Of a stretch of 64,000 bases of DNA, positions 44,999 to 53,792 are shown one piece after another (within the stretch, counting starts at the first letter, position 1; every line of letters starts with the position of its first letter). The DNA is taken from contig CAZNDN010000001.1 of assembly GCA_964571815.1 (NCBI GenBank), positions 47,003-111,002 on the forward strand, given 5' to 3'. The position numbers and the translations under genes were made by a program. This DNA is from CAZNDN01 sp964571815. GTDB taxonomy: Bacteria > Fibrobacterota > Chitinivibrionia > Chitinivibrionales > WJKA01. The notes beneath the pieces were generated by a model that saw nothing but the letters and a program-made list of their open reading frames with translations, was not told where the DNA came from and made no database searches.

Positions 44999-45417
44999 CC
45001 GCAATGCCGGTTACTCAAACACCGGTCGCTGCTTGCGGCCATTCCGGCGAAAGGGGGTAGCCACATTCTCCGGTAAATGGAGAAGACCGGATACTGATCT
45101 TCCCGGGTATGGCGGAGGCGTATATGGTTGGGCAAGTGGAAAAGCCGGCAGGTGGACAGTAGTGCAGTCGGCCGGCAAGCGGTGCCGTTGCCGCGTGCGA
45201 GGCGGGACGGTAGTGAATTACTTTACTACCGAGCCTGTGCCCGTCGTCCCGTGTGTTCGCGACCGCACAGTACCTTCGCTCCGCTCGAACCCGTTTGCCC
45301 GTCGGGCGGGGCCACTCGGCGAGCGGAGGATCGGGTCCGACGCGGATGTTGGACAAGGCCGCGGGGGGATCCCGTGAGGTATTTCCTCGATTCGACTCAG
45401 CCGCGTCCCGGTGAACT
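44999..45417. other. Intergenic region before the parA-like gene
   Basis: About 420 bases without a supported gene. It holds two modest hairpins: TTCTCC/GGAGAA near 45068-45091, and a 9-bp imperfect stem at 45211-45232 (GGTAGTGAA/TTTACTACC). Neither has a T-tract. No promoter could be placed with confidence. Confidence 0.5.
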
Positions 45418-46260
45418 ATGAACGTAGTGTCTATTCTCAATCACAAGGGTGGTGTCGGGAAGACTACGGTCGCCGGCTGCACCGCCCAGGCCCTGGCCCT
45501 GGCGGGTTTTCGTGTGCTGGCCGTGGACAACGACAGTCAGCACAACCTCTCCACGATGCTCGGGACGGGAGTGTACACGCCGGGGATCCGCGACGTGTAC
45601 CGTGCGGAGGAACGGGACGCGCCCGCGCTTTTGCTGAAATCGGTTGTGCGTACCGATATTGCCGACCTCCATGCCGTCACTTCGCACCGGGCGCTTTCCG
45701 AAAGTGATATATCCGATCCGCGGGTATTGGAGCGGACAATCCAGGCCTGCAAACTCGACCGTTTCTACGACTACGTGATCGTTGACAATGCCCCCGGCCT
45801 GGGGCGACTTCAGGACGTGTCGATACGTGCCTCCAGTCAAATATTCGTCCCCACCGAGCTTCGGCAGTTTGCCGTCGACGGCATTGCGGAGATGGAAGTC
45901 ATACTGCGGGAGCGTTACGGCGGCACGGTACACATCACGCGGGTAATCCCCAACTTCTATAAGGATACAAAGCGGCAGAATGCCTTTCTCGGTGCGCTCG
46001 CACGGATGTTTCCGGGGCGGGTGACGAGCACGCCGGTGCCGATGGATAATGTGTTTGACGAACTTGTCACCGAAGGCAAGGTACTGCTGCTGCATCGTCT
46101 CTATTCCCGAGGTGCGGCCTACTTCCTCAAATTGATCCACGAACTGTTCGATCTGGATGAGGATGAAGTGTGGGAGCACATGCTGGAGCGTCGCAAGGCC
46201 CGGCTCAGCGATGAGGCCAGGGAGCGGTTCTATCGACAGCGTGGCCTGGAGGAGTCATGA
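45418..46260 (+). CDS. ParA/MinD-family ATPase, orphan
   Basis: 280 residues. Deviant Walker A NHKGGVGKTT at residues 8-17, Walker A' VDNDSQHNLS, and Walker B DYVIVDNAPG near residue 122 are those of ParA. C-terminal ~40 residues are charged and helical. No parB gene or parS-like sites are nearby, so it is more likely one of the ParA proteins that position a cell structure (for example flagella, chemoreceptors or secretion complexes). Its stop overlaps the start of the next gene (ATGA), which encodes a small basic membrane protein: probably its partner. Confidence 0.85.
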   Translation: MNVVSILNHKGGVGKTTVAGCTAQALALAGFRVLAVDNDSQHNLSTMLGTGVYTPGIRDVYRAEERDAPALLLKSVVRTDIADLHAVTSHRALSESDISDPRVLERTIQACKLDRFYDYVIVDNAPGLGRLQDVSIRASSQIFVPTELRQFAVDGIAEMEVILRERYGGTVHITRVIPNFYKDTKRQNAFLGALARMFPGRVTSTPVPMDNVFDELVTEGKVLLLHRLYSRGAAYFLKLIHELFDLDEDEVWEHMLERRKARLSDEARERFYRQRGLEES

Positions 46261-46658
46261 CAACGAAAAAGCGGCGGGTGAAGAAGGGTACGAAGAAGGC
46301 CGGGGCGCGGGGCCGCGCCGAAGCCCCCGCACCGGCAGCCTCCCGACCGTCGAGATCCCGTCGCCCGAAAGACGAGGCGGAGCCCGTGTTCGAGGGACGA
46401 ATCGATGAGGTGCTGGCCGGCAAGATCGTGAAACATGCCGAAGAAAACGCGTCCGGGGAGCAACCGAAGCGTGCCCACGGAGCGGCTGGACAACGGCGGG
46501 GAGATTCCCGGCGGCCGAAGCAGGGTTCCAGTTCGGCCCGGGTACTGCTGATATCACTGATTGTTTTCTCGGCGGTTGCCGCGACACTGGTCTATTGCGC
46601 CGCGAGTATCTCCGGACGTATCTTCCGCGGTCCGGGAAAACGAAGGAAACGGCGTTAG
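46257..46658 (+). CDS. Small basic single-pass membrane protein, possible ParA partner
   Basis: 133 residues. The first 90 are very basic and low-complexity (KKRRVKKGTKKAGARGRAEA) with an acidic island DEAEPVFEGRIDEVLAGKI. One transmembrane helix follows (ARVLLISLIVFSAVAATLVY) and a basic tail. Positive patches often stimulate ParA ATPases or bind DNA, so a membrane tether for ParA is conceivable. Translationally coupled to the parA-like gene by ATGA. No family recognised. Confidence 0.65.
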   Translation: MTTKKRRVKKGTKKAGARGRAEAPAPAASRPSRSRRPKDEAEPVFEGRIDEVLAGKIVKHAEENASGEQPKRAHGAAGQRRGDSRRPKQGSSSARVLLISLIVFSAVAATLVYCAASISGRIFRGPGKRRKRR

Positions 46659-46764
46659 GCTCAAAGGGGTGGAATCGGGGCCGGATGCGGTGGCGACCGA
46701 AAGACGCTTGGGGCTGAGACGGGAAGAGCGACCCGGAGCGGACAAGGGTGCGGGAGTGAGCACA

Positions 46765-48117
46765 ATGGCACAACAAAAATCATCGTCGGATGGCCCCCCG
46801 CCGGAAAGGGGAGGCGAGCCGAAGCCTGAGCGGTCCGAGGCCGGCGCACCGGAGGGGGCCGGGTCCCGGGTGGAGGAAAGCTCAGGGGAGAATCAGGGAC
46901 CGTCGTCCTCTTCGACTCCGGAGTTTCCGTCGGTCCCCGACTCGCCTTCGGAGGTGCGACGTAAGGTTGGAAAAGCGCCGCCGGACGGCGAGTTGCTCAA
47001 TCGGCGTTCGCTAATGATTCTTCTGGCCGCGCTTGCAATAGTTCTTTATCCCATTTTCAAACTCTTTCTGGTACCGGTGGTGGTGGCGACCGCCTTTGCC
47101 ACGCTGTTTTATCCACTGTACCGGTGGTATCTGAAGAAACTCAAGGGTCGTCGCGGTCCGGCTTCGCTTGCCTGCTGTCTGACGCTGCTGCTTGGACTTC
47201 TCGTGCCGACGTATATCCTTGTTCACATGGTCGCTTTGCAGACAATCGATTTCTACAACATTGCCGAACCCCGGGTACGGGGGCTTTTCAGCGAGACGGG
47301 ACGTGAAGGGTTGCTGCAGAGAATCGGAGACGCGAGGATTTTCGAGTGGCTTCGTATCAATGAGATCGACTGGAAAACGCCGTTGCAGGAAGGGGTCAGA
47401 TCGCTGGGCAAACTGGCTACATCGATCATCAACAAGACCTCGGTCGGATTGCTGGGAATGCTGGCCAATCTCGGCGTGATGCTTTTCACGATGTTTTACT
47501 TCTTCATGGACGGAGACGACCTGGTGGGGAAACTGCGGTATCTCAGCCCGCTCCGCCAGGACTACGAAGACATGCTGGTAGGTCGTTTTCTTTCGATTTC
47601 ACGTGCCACGGTGCGCGGGACGTTGCTCGTGGGCCTGGCTCAGGGTACCGTGGGAGGAGTCACGCTGCTGATTTTCGGCGTACGAACCTGGCTGCTGTGG
47701 GGCTTTGTCATGGTGTTGCTGTCGATCGTGCCGGTAGTCGGCGCGTGGTTTATTCTCATTCCCGCGGCGATTGTTATGGCCTTGAACGGTGCGGTATGGA
47801 AGGCGTTGGGAATAATTCTGGTAAGCACCCTGGTGGTTTCCAACATCGACAACCTCCTTCGTCCCCGATTAATAGGGCAGGACGCCAAGTTGCACGATCT
47901 GCTGATATTTTTTTCGACGCTTGGCGGTATTGCGGTTTTTGGTGTGATGGGCTTCATTGTGGGGCCGGTCATTGCGGCGCTCTTCGTTACGGTGGTTGAA
48001 ATATACGGTGTGGAGTTTGAACCGGAACTGATGTCGCCGTACACGAGTCCTCCCGCCGGGGGCGAGCTTTCACGCTCACGCGGCTCCCCCGGCACCGGCG
48101 TCGCGAATGAAACCTGA
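46765..48117 (+). CDS. AI-2E (PerM/YhhT) family transporter
   Basis: 450 residues. The N-terminal ~85 are hydrophilic, proline/serine-rich and unlike the family. Then about seven to eight membrane segments follow with typical blocks: FLVPVVVATAFATLFYPLY, MLFTMFYFFMDGDDL, LSIVPVVGAWFILIPAAIVM, and GGIAVFGVMGFIVGPVIAAL. The family includes putative permeases of AI-2 export or Na/H exchange; substrate is unknown here. Start at 46765 behind GGGAG; the frame from 46561 overlaps the preceding gene. Probably in one unit with the parA-like gene. Confidence 0.85.
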   Translation: MAQQKSSSDGPPPERGGEPKPERSEAGAPEGAGSRVEESSGENQGPSSSSTPEFPSVPDSPSEVRRKVGKAPPDGELLNRRSLMILLAALAIVLYPIFKLFLVPVVVATAFATLFYPLYRWYLKKLKGRRGPASLACCLTLLLGLLVPTYILVHMVALQTIDFYNIAEPRVRGLFSETGREGLLQRIGDARIFEWLRINEIDWKTPLQEGVRSLGKLATSIINKTSVGLLGMLANLGVMLFTMFYFFMDGDDLVGKLRYLSPLRQDYEDMLVGRFLSISRATVRGTLLVGLAQGTVGGVTLLIFGVRTWLLWGFVMVLLSIVPVVGAWFILIPAAIVMALNGAVWKALGIILVSTLVVSNIDNLLRPRLIGQDAKLHDLLIFFSTLGGIAVFGVMGFIVGPVIAALFVTVVEIYGVEFEPELMSPYTSPPAGGELSRSRGSPGTGVANET

Positions 48118-48379
48118 CGTCGCCGAATGTAGATTTATACTTTGATCCGTGGTGTACGGGTTCGGGTAACGAGAACGCTCGAGCCTGATCTCCGGTCGTC
48201 TATTCAACCGATTAAGGAGTGCGCGGGGATGAGTGTGCGCACCTGTCTTCGGTGGTGGAGCGTGCGTACTCCGTCTCTGCGATTCCGTGATCGGTCGCTT
48301 TCGGCTTGAAAGGTCGAGTCCCGCGGTTGAGGCGATCGCGGCTACCGACACCCCTCCCGGGGAGAGAGGTGCGACGCGC

Positions 48380-49999
48380 ATGGGCATGGAATCGTCACGG
48401 AACAGCGGTACGTCCGAATCTTCCGATTCGCTCCGGCGGCGTATCGTTTCGCTCGAGGATGGGCTGGAGAAACAGCGGGCAAAAATCGCGAAACTGACCT
48501 CGGAACTCTCACGGTGGCGTGAGATTGTCCAGCGGGCGCCCGATGGTCTGGCACTGGTGGCCGGCGGCAGGATCGTTGTGTGCAGTCGCCGTCTGGCTTC
48601 GATGCTGGGCTGCGACGACGCCGGTGCCGTGGAGGGTAAGGGTGCGGCCGAACTATTCCCCGAGTCGGATTGCGGGCGCCTTTCGGCGCTCCTCTCGGGC
48701 ACTTCACGTTCGGGCGCTCCCGCACGTATGGAATGCGCGCTGCGACGCGCCGACGGTAAGTCGTTGAGTGTTGAAGCAGCGGTATCGCCTCCCTTTGAGC
48801 CGGCCGGAGGCGGGGTGTATGTCGTTGCCGCCTTCAGGGACATCACCAGACGTAAGATCGTTGAGGAAGAGACGGTGAGAACCCAGCGACTGGAGTCTCT
48901 CGGGATACTGGCCGGCGGTATCGCGCACGATTTCAACAACATCCTTACCGCCATTCTGGGCAATATTTCTCTGACCAGGATGAGTGTCGAGGAGGATCGG
49001 CCCGAGTACCAGACGCTCAAAGACGCGCAGAATGCATGTCTGCAGGCGCAGGCTCTCACGCGGCAGCTTCTCACATTTGCCAAGGGCGGCGTACCGCTCA
49101 AGCGGGTCGCCTCCATTGGACATATCGTTCGTGAATCGGTATCGCTGGCCGTTCGGGGCTCCAATGTCCGGTGTTCGGTTTCGATACCGCCCGACCTCCG
49201 GCACGCCGAAGTGGACGAGGCGCAGTTGACCCAGACGCTGAACAATCTGCTGATCAACGCCAATCAGGCGATGCCCGACGGGGGGGAGGTGAGCGTGGTC
49301 TGCGAGAACGCGACAATCAGCGAGGAGAGCGCATCCTCTCTCAGCCCCGGAGAGTATGTGCGGATTACCGTTCGGGACCAGGGCGCCGGAATTCCCGATG
49401 AGCAGATGCAGCATATCTTCGATCCCTATTTCACGACAAAAGAGGACGGCAGCGGACTGGGCCTGGCCATTGCCTACTCGGTCGTGCGCAAGCACGGCGG
49501 GTTCATCACGGCCCGTTCCCAGGTAGGAAGCGGCACGAGCGTTGTGATCTATATCCCCGCAACCGGGAGGCGAGTAGCCGACGCGGAGCAGGTGTCGGAG
49601 GAAGAGCTGATCAGGGGTGAGGGACGCGTGCTGGTGATGGACGATCAGGAATCGGTACGAAGCACGACGGCGAAACTTGTGAGAGAACTGGGCTACGATG
49701 TCGAGACCGCACCCGACGGGCAACGGATGGTCGAGAAATACCGGGAGGCGATGAATACCGACAAGGCGTTCAGTGCACTGATCGTGGACCTGACGGTGCC
49801 CGGGCGAATGGGGGGTAAGGAGGCAATGCGCCGGGTACTGGAAATCGATCCCGGGGCGAAGGGCATTGTATTCAGCGGCTATTCCAACGACCCGGTTATC
49901 GCCGATCACGCCCGTTACGGGTTCAAGGGGGTTGTCCGGAAGCCGTTCCAGCCCCACCAGCTTGCCGCGACGCTCAGTCGAGTCATCGCTTCGAAGTGA
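48380..49999 (+). CDS. Cytosolic hybrid histidine kinase (coiled coil, PAS, HisKA, HATPase, receiver)
   Basis: 539 residues without membrane segments. A coiled coil (RRRIVSLEDGLEKQRAKIAK) precedes a PAS domain (~45-165). GGIAHDFNNILTAILGN holds the phosphorylated His183; the ATPase shows NNLLINANQAMPDGG (N box), DQGAGIPDEQ (G1) and GSGLGLAIAYSVV (G2). A receiver domain follows with DDQESVR and Asp470 in LIVDLTVPG. The His-Asp-Phe-Asn pattern is that of NtrB-like/hybrid kinases with a C-terminal receiver. No separate response regulator is nearby. The start at 48380 was chosen for GAGAGG upstream and because the added 49 residues from 48233 look random. The 262 bases before it hold nothing clear. 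Confidence 0.9.
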   Translation: MGMESSRNSGTSESSDSLRRRIVSLEDGLEKQRAKIAKLTSELSRWREIVQRAPDGLALVAGGRIVVCSRRLASMLGCDDAGAVEGKGAAELFPESDCGRLSALLSGTSRSGAPARMECALRRADGKSLSVEAAVSPPFEPAGGGVYVVAAFRDITRRKIVEEETVRTQRLESLGILAGGIAHDFNNILTAILGNISLTRMSVEEDRPEYQTLKDAQNACLQAQALTRQLLTFAKGGVPLKRVASIGHIVRESVSLAVRGSNVRCSVSIPPDLRHAEVDEAQLTQTLNNLLINANQAMPDGGEVSVVCENATISEESASSLSPGEYVRITVRDQGAGIPDEQMQHIFDPYFTTKEDGSGLGLAIAYSVVRKHGGFITARSQVGSGTSVVIYIPATGRRVADAEQVSEEELIRGEGRVLVMDDQESVRSTTAKLVRELGYDVETAPDGQRMVEKYREAMNTDKAFSALIVDLTVPGRMGGKEAMRRVLEIDPGAKGIVFSGYSNDPVIADHARYGFKGVVRKPFQPHQLAATLSRVIASK

Positions 50000-50081
50000 G
50001 CCGGGCGTGCAACATGCTATTTTTGTCGGTAGTTGAGAATATTCGGACTATGTCGTGTTCCTTTCTGGAGAGGAGGAGGTA

Positions 50082-50624
50082 ATGAGGCTCAAACGGTTTC
50101 TGGGGATTGCGGTTGTTGCGGCACTGGCAGGTGCTGTCGGATGCGGATCCAGGAAGACCACCAAAATTGAGGAACCGGTCCCTGAACCGACGGTTGAAGC
50201 CGAACAGGTGGAGGAGCCCAGAAGCGAATTCGTTCCTTCCGATGAGGATGTGTTCGAAACGGTGGATATGGACGCCGCCATGCGCGAGATATTCGTGCCC
50301 ATCTATTTCGACTACGACATGTACGATCTGAAGCCGGCGGCCCTTGAAAAACTGGAGCGAATCGCCCGGTTCCTGTCGGAAAACGGGTCGGTGCGCGTGC
50401 TTATCGAGGGGCATGCCGACGAGCGTGGCTCGAACGAATACAATATCGGCCTGGGCGAGAATCGTGCCAAGGCAGTGAAGAACTACCTTACCGGATTCGG
50501 TATCGACGGGCTCCGGTTGGAGTACACGTCATACGGCCGTGAACGTCCCGCCATTTCCAACTGCCCCGACGAGGAGTGCCACAGCAAGAACCGGCGCGTC
50601 GAGTGGCAACTGCTGCAGAAGTAA
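50082..50624 (+). CDS. pal: Peptidoglycan-associated lipoprotein Pal
   Basis: 180 residues. Lipoprotein signal with Cys21 (GAVGC), an acidic linker, then the OmpA-like peptidoglycan-binding domain: YFDYDMYDLKPAALEKLER, then VLIEGHADERGSNEYNIGLG and NRRVEWQL. Anchors the outer membrane to peptidoglycan. A very strong GGAGGAGG ribosome site precedes the ATG. tolB and tolAQR are not adjacent in this window. Confidence 0.93.
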   Translation: MRLKRFLGIAVVAALAGAVGCGSRKTTKIEEPVPEPTVEAEQVEEPRSEFVPSDEDVFETVDMDAAMREIFVPIYFDYDMYDLKPAALEKLERIARFLSENGSVRVLIEGHADERGSNEYNIGLGENRAKAVKNYLTGFGIDGLRLEYTSYGRERPAISNCPDEECHSKNRRVEWQLLQK

Positions 50625-50657
50625 CCTCACGTTGCTTGTAATGGTTTGATGAGTTTC

Positions 50658-50693
50658 GCCCTGTGCTCTGCCTGCGGATAGGGAGCACGGGGC
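50658..50693. terminator. Possible terminator hairpin between pal and tetR
   Basis: An 11-bp stem (50658-50668 with 50683-50693) with one G-T pair and a 14-base loop. It is not followed by a T-run, so confidence is low. Confidence 0.35.
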
Positions 50694-50707
50694 TGTATCG
50701 TCCCCGT

Positions 50708-50756
50708 TTGACACGGACCGGCGACGTTGCGTGTATTGCTGACTGACCGGTCGGTC
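50708..50756 (+). promoter_or_regulatory. Promoter and palindromic operator of the tetR gene
   Basis: TTGACA (50708-50713), 18 bases, TGTATT (50732-50737). Directly after it GACTGACCGGTCGGTC (50741-50756) is a 16-bp palindrome with one mismatched pair, the type of site bound by TetR-family proteins. Placed over the transcript start, it implies autorepression. Confidence 0.7.
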
Positions 50757-50804
50757 ACCTCTGTTTTGTGGGGCTGTCGGTGCGGGAAGGAAGATGCCAT
50801 TCGC

Positions 50805-51407
50805 ATGGGTGCTTCACCCACGAACGATTCCGGTTCATCACCATCAGCCCGTCGGCGGATAATGCGGGCGGCTCTGGAGCTGTTTGCACGCAACGGCTAC
50901 CACGGAACTTCGGTCGATGCGATTGTTCGCGGGGCCGGCGTCTCCAAGGGCTTGGTGTACAACTACTTCCGTGGTAAGGATGAGTTGCTCGAAAAGGTGA
51001 TATTCGAGATGATCGGTGAGCTGTCGGAGGAGTTCGGCAGGATCGTGGGGGGTTCCGATGCACGCACCGCCTTGCGCCGCGCGATCGATCTCAGTGTTCG
51101 CATGGTGAAGAACGACCCCGGTTACTGGAGGCTGTACTGGTCGATCATCATGGACCCGGGCCTTCCGGAGGGAATCAGGAAGCAGGTCATGATTCGGTAC
51201 CGGTCGTTTGTCGTTCGGTTCGAAGAACTCCTGCGGGGTGTCGGTGTGGCCGATCCCGGCAGCGAAGCGCTCGTGCTGCTTCCCACGCTCGATGCCCTGG
51301 GGATGGTCTACCTCCTGGATCCGGATGAGTATCCTTTGGAGCGTGTCAAGGAGTACCTGATCGGCAAATACTGCGGAACATCGTCGGACAAAGGAGCACG
51401 GATATGA
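50805..51407 (+). CDS. TetR-family transcriptional repressor
   Basis: 200 residues. N-terminal helix-turn-helix (RRIMRAALELFARNGYHGTS, VDAIVRGAGVSKGLVYNYFR) is classical TetR/AcrR; the C-terminal ligand domain is not recognised. The ATG at 50805 has GGAAGGAAG upstream; starts further up would overlap the operator. The stop overlaps the next start (ATGA), so it is co-transcribed with the LolA-like and ABC genes it presumably controls, together with itself through the palindrome at 50741. Confidence 0.92.
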   Translation: MGASPTNDSGSSPSARRRIMRAALELFARNGYHGTSVDAIVRGAGVSKGLVYNYFRGKDELLEKVIFEMIGELSEEFGRIVGGSDARTALRRAIDLSVRMVKNDPGYWRLYWSIIMDPGLPEGIRKQVMIRYRSFVVRFEELLRGVGVADPGSEALVLLPTLDALGMVYLLDPDEYPLERVKEYLIGKYCGTSSDKGARI

Positions 51408-51916
51408 CATTCGGCGTAAGGGCGGCGGTTCTTTCGGCTCTGGTTCTCGGTACCACGCCGGCTCTTCGGGGCGAAACCGTCGTGGAGGCCCGGAAGATTG
51501 TCGAGAAGCTTGACAAGCTCTACAAGAGCGAGTCGAGCAGGGGCAGAATGGAAATGGAGATCGTCACGCCCCACTGGAGCCGCACGCTGGTGATGCGCAT
51601 GTGGTCGAAGGGCATGGAGAAGGCGCTGGTGAAGGTGCTCTCACCGAAGAAGGAGCGGGGGGTTGCCACGTTGAAACTCGGCGGGCAGATGTGGAATTAC
51701 CTCCCGAAGACCAATAAGGTGATCAAGATCCCGCCGTCGATGATGATGGGTTCGTGGATGGGTTCGGATTTTACCAACGACGACCTGGTGCGGGAATACA
51801 CGTTCACCGAGGATTATCGTTTTGAGATGCTCACCCCGGACAACCCCGTCGACACCCTGTACTATGTCAAGGTTGTACCGAAGGTGTCACCAGAGTGTAT
51901 CGGGCCGACGATGTAG
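51404..51916 (+). pseudogene. LolA-like outer-membrane lipoprotein-sorting protein, C-terminal third deleted
   Basis: 170 residues, of which about 157 match the family of ~255-residue LolA-like proteins linked to FtsX-type ABC systems. After the signal peptide the usual blocks are present: GRMEMEIVTPHWSRTLVMRM, LKLGGQMWNYLPKTNKVIKI, MMMGSWMGSDFTNDDLVRE. The sequence follows the family up to YYVKVVPK (about 51880) and then runs out of frame into coding sequence of the ABC ATPase before stopping. The last third, which normally continues with a VVWGKVV-type strand, is missing. Either the locus has suffered a deletion or contigs were joined wrongly. Confidence 0.8.
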
Positions 51917-52572
51917 CGGTGCATGCGGTGCGGGGTATTTCGCTGTCTGTTGACGGCGGAGAATTTACCGCCGTTGTGGGACCGTCGGGCTCGGGCAAGA
52001 CAACCTTTCTCAACATTGTTTCGGGACTCGACAAGCCGACCGAGGGCCGTGTGTTGCTCCATGGGAAAGCGTTGTCGGATATGAGCGGGGGCGAGCTTTC
52101 CGATTTCCGGCGCGACAACATCGGTTTCATTTTCCAGGCGTACAACCTGATCCCCGTGCTGAGCGTGGAAGAGAATATCGAGTATGTGATGCTTCTGCAG
52201 GGCGTGCCTGCCGAAACGCGGCGGCGGCGGGTTGCCGGGATGTTGCGGCAGGTGGGGCTTGAGGGGTACGCGGATCGTTTTCCGGGGCGGCTCTCCGGCG
52301 GTCAGCAGCAGCGGGTGGCCATTGCCCGGGCGATGGTGTCCCGGCCGCGGCTGATCCTGGCCGACGAGCCCACGGCAAACCTGGATTCCCGAACCGGCTC
52401 GGAGCTTCTTAACATGATGCATAGACTCAATAAGGAGACGGGCATGACCTTCCTGTTCTCGACTCACGATCGGATGGTGATGGAGCGTGCGCGGCGCGTG
52501 GTGGTTCTCAAAGACGGTCGCGTGGACTCCGATGAGCGACGCGGGGATGGTGGTTCGGAGGCGGACGCGTGA
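51895..52572 (+). CDS. LolD/MacB-type ABC ATPase, native start deleted
   Basis: 225 residues from a GTG at 51895. Walker A GPSGSGKTT, signature LSGGQQQRVAIARAM, Walker B LILADEPTANLD, and STHDRMVMERA (switch His) are complete. Upstream of the GTG the same frame still reads ABC sequence (EGVTRVYRADDV) back to about 51880, where it meets the truncated LolA-like gene, so the original start and the FtsX-like permease gene expected beside it are lost. No permease is encoded downstream. Without a membrane partner it may be non-functional. Confidence 0.8.
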   Translation: MYRADDVAVHAVRGISLSVDGGEFTAVVGPSGSGKTTFLNIVSGLDKPTEGRVLLHGKALSDMSGGELSDFRRDNIGFIFQAYNLIPVLSVEENIEYVMLLQGVPAETRRRRVAGMLRQVGLEGYADRFPGRLSGGQQQRVAIARAMVSRPRLILADEPTANLDSRTGSELLNMMHRLNKETGMTFLFSTHDRMVMERARRVVVLKDGRVDSDERRGDGGSEADA

Positions 52573-53792
52573 GAAGCGAGTGTCCGTCTGCCCTGGCTCT
52601 GGTGTGTGCGGCAGGTGTCGCCGCTGCTCCGGCCGTCGATGTCGGGGCCTCATGGAAAAGCTTCTTCCTGGCGATGGATTGGCCCGAGTACGGTGACGCC
52701 CGGATTGCCGAACAGGACATGAGCGGAGCGTGCATACAGCGCCTGAGAGTTCACGGCGGGGTCTCGGCGGGAAATCTCAGGTTCGAGACCGCCTGGGAGC
52801 TGTCCGCGCGGGTTCAGGATCCCCTCCTTTTTGTCAACCCGACCGGTCTTCTCACCACCGAGGCGCCGTCGCATCGTCCGGTCGATTTCGACGAGCTGCT
52901 TTACCCGGGTCGCGCGGGGAGCACGACCGTGTTCGGTGTCCTGCACAACCTTGACCGGCTTGCCGTAACCTGGCGTTTGGATTGTGCCGACCTGATTGTG
53001 GGTCGCCAGGCGATTGCCCGGGGAAGCGCGCGGATGGTCAATTCTACCGACGTGTTTGCGCCGCGGGGGTTTGACGATCTGGATTCGGAGTACCGGCGCG
53101 GTATCGATGCGGCACGGGTGCGGATACCGCTGGGAATGCTCAGCGAGATCGATGCCGGGTATGTGCCGGCGGAGGAGGGTGATCCGTGGGAATCGTCGGG
53201 CTTTATCCGCGGCAAGGGATACGCATGGGAAACCGACGTTTCGGTACTTGGAGCCAAGGTTGCCCGGCACGTGCTTGCGGGGATCGATATTGCGCGGTCG
53301 GTAGGCGGTGCCGGCGCATGGATCGAGGCATCGTACCTTTTTGCCGAGGCCGGCGGGGGTGAGGAAGCGGAGCCGGAGGACAATTTCGGACGTGCCTCGC
53401 TTGGTATCGATTACCGGTTCAACGACACGCTCTATGGATTTGCCGAGTATCACTACAGCGGTGCGGGCACGGGCGGCAACCCCGCGTTGCACAAGCTTCC
53501 GGGTGCGGCGCGCGATGCGGGCGTTTTCCTGTGGGGTCGCCATTATGCGGGCGTGGGCGCGACGTGCCGGAGGTTTCGGCTTGCACCGGTTACCGTGCTG
53601 CTGATGCTCAACCTGAATGACCCTTCGCTGTACGTATCGCCGCGGGTGGAGTACAATATCGCGGAGGATATCTATCTGGAGGCCGGCGCGGCAGTGGGCG
53701 CGGGCGAGTCTCCCCGGGCGCCCGCCGCGAATCGCTCGGAGTTCGGTTCCTGCCCCGACTTCTACTTCACGTCATTCCGCGTCTATTTCTGA
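52569..53792 (+). CDS. Outer-membrane beta-barrel protein of the TetR/ABC cluster
   Basis: 407 residues from a GTG that overlaps the ABC stop (GTGA). A signal peptide (ALALVCAAGVAAAPAVDVG) is followed by alternating strands rich in aromatic and charged residues (YRFNDTLYGFAEYHYSG, RVEYNIAEDIYLEAGAAVGA). The last residue is phenylalanine (SFRVYF), the usual recognition signal for the BAM machine. Proteins of this type accompany LolA-like/FtsX systems in many Gram-negatives. It ends by overlapping the convergent SLT gene by 21 bases. Confidence 0.75.
   Translation: MRSECPSALALVCAAGVAAAPAVDVGASWKSFFLAMDWPEYGDARIAEQDMSGACIQRLRVHGGVSAGNLRFETAWELSARVQDPLLFVNPTGLLTTEAPSHRPVDFDELLYPGRAGSTTVFGVLHNLDRLAVTWRLDCADLIVGRQAIARGSARMVNSTDVFAPRGFDDLDSEYRRGIDAARVRIPLGMLSEIDAGYVPAEEGDPWESSGFIRGKGYAWETDVSVLGAKVARHVLAGIDIARSVGGAGAWIEASYLFAEAGGGEEAEPEDNFGRASLGIDYRFNDTLYGFAEYHYSGAGTGGNPALHKLPGAARDAGVFLWGRHYAGVGATCRRFRLAPVTVLLMLNLNDPSLYVSPRVEYNIAEDIYLEAGAAVGAGESPRAPAANRSEFGSCPDFYFTSFRVYF

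Noticed and set aside
45211..45232. Hairpin before the parA-like gene as a terminator or parS site
   Set aside because: Imperfect stem, no T-tract, and no second copy as expected for parS.
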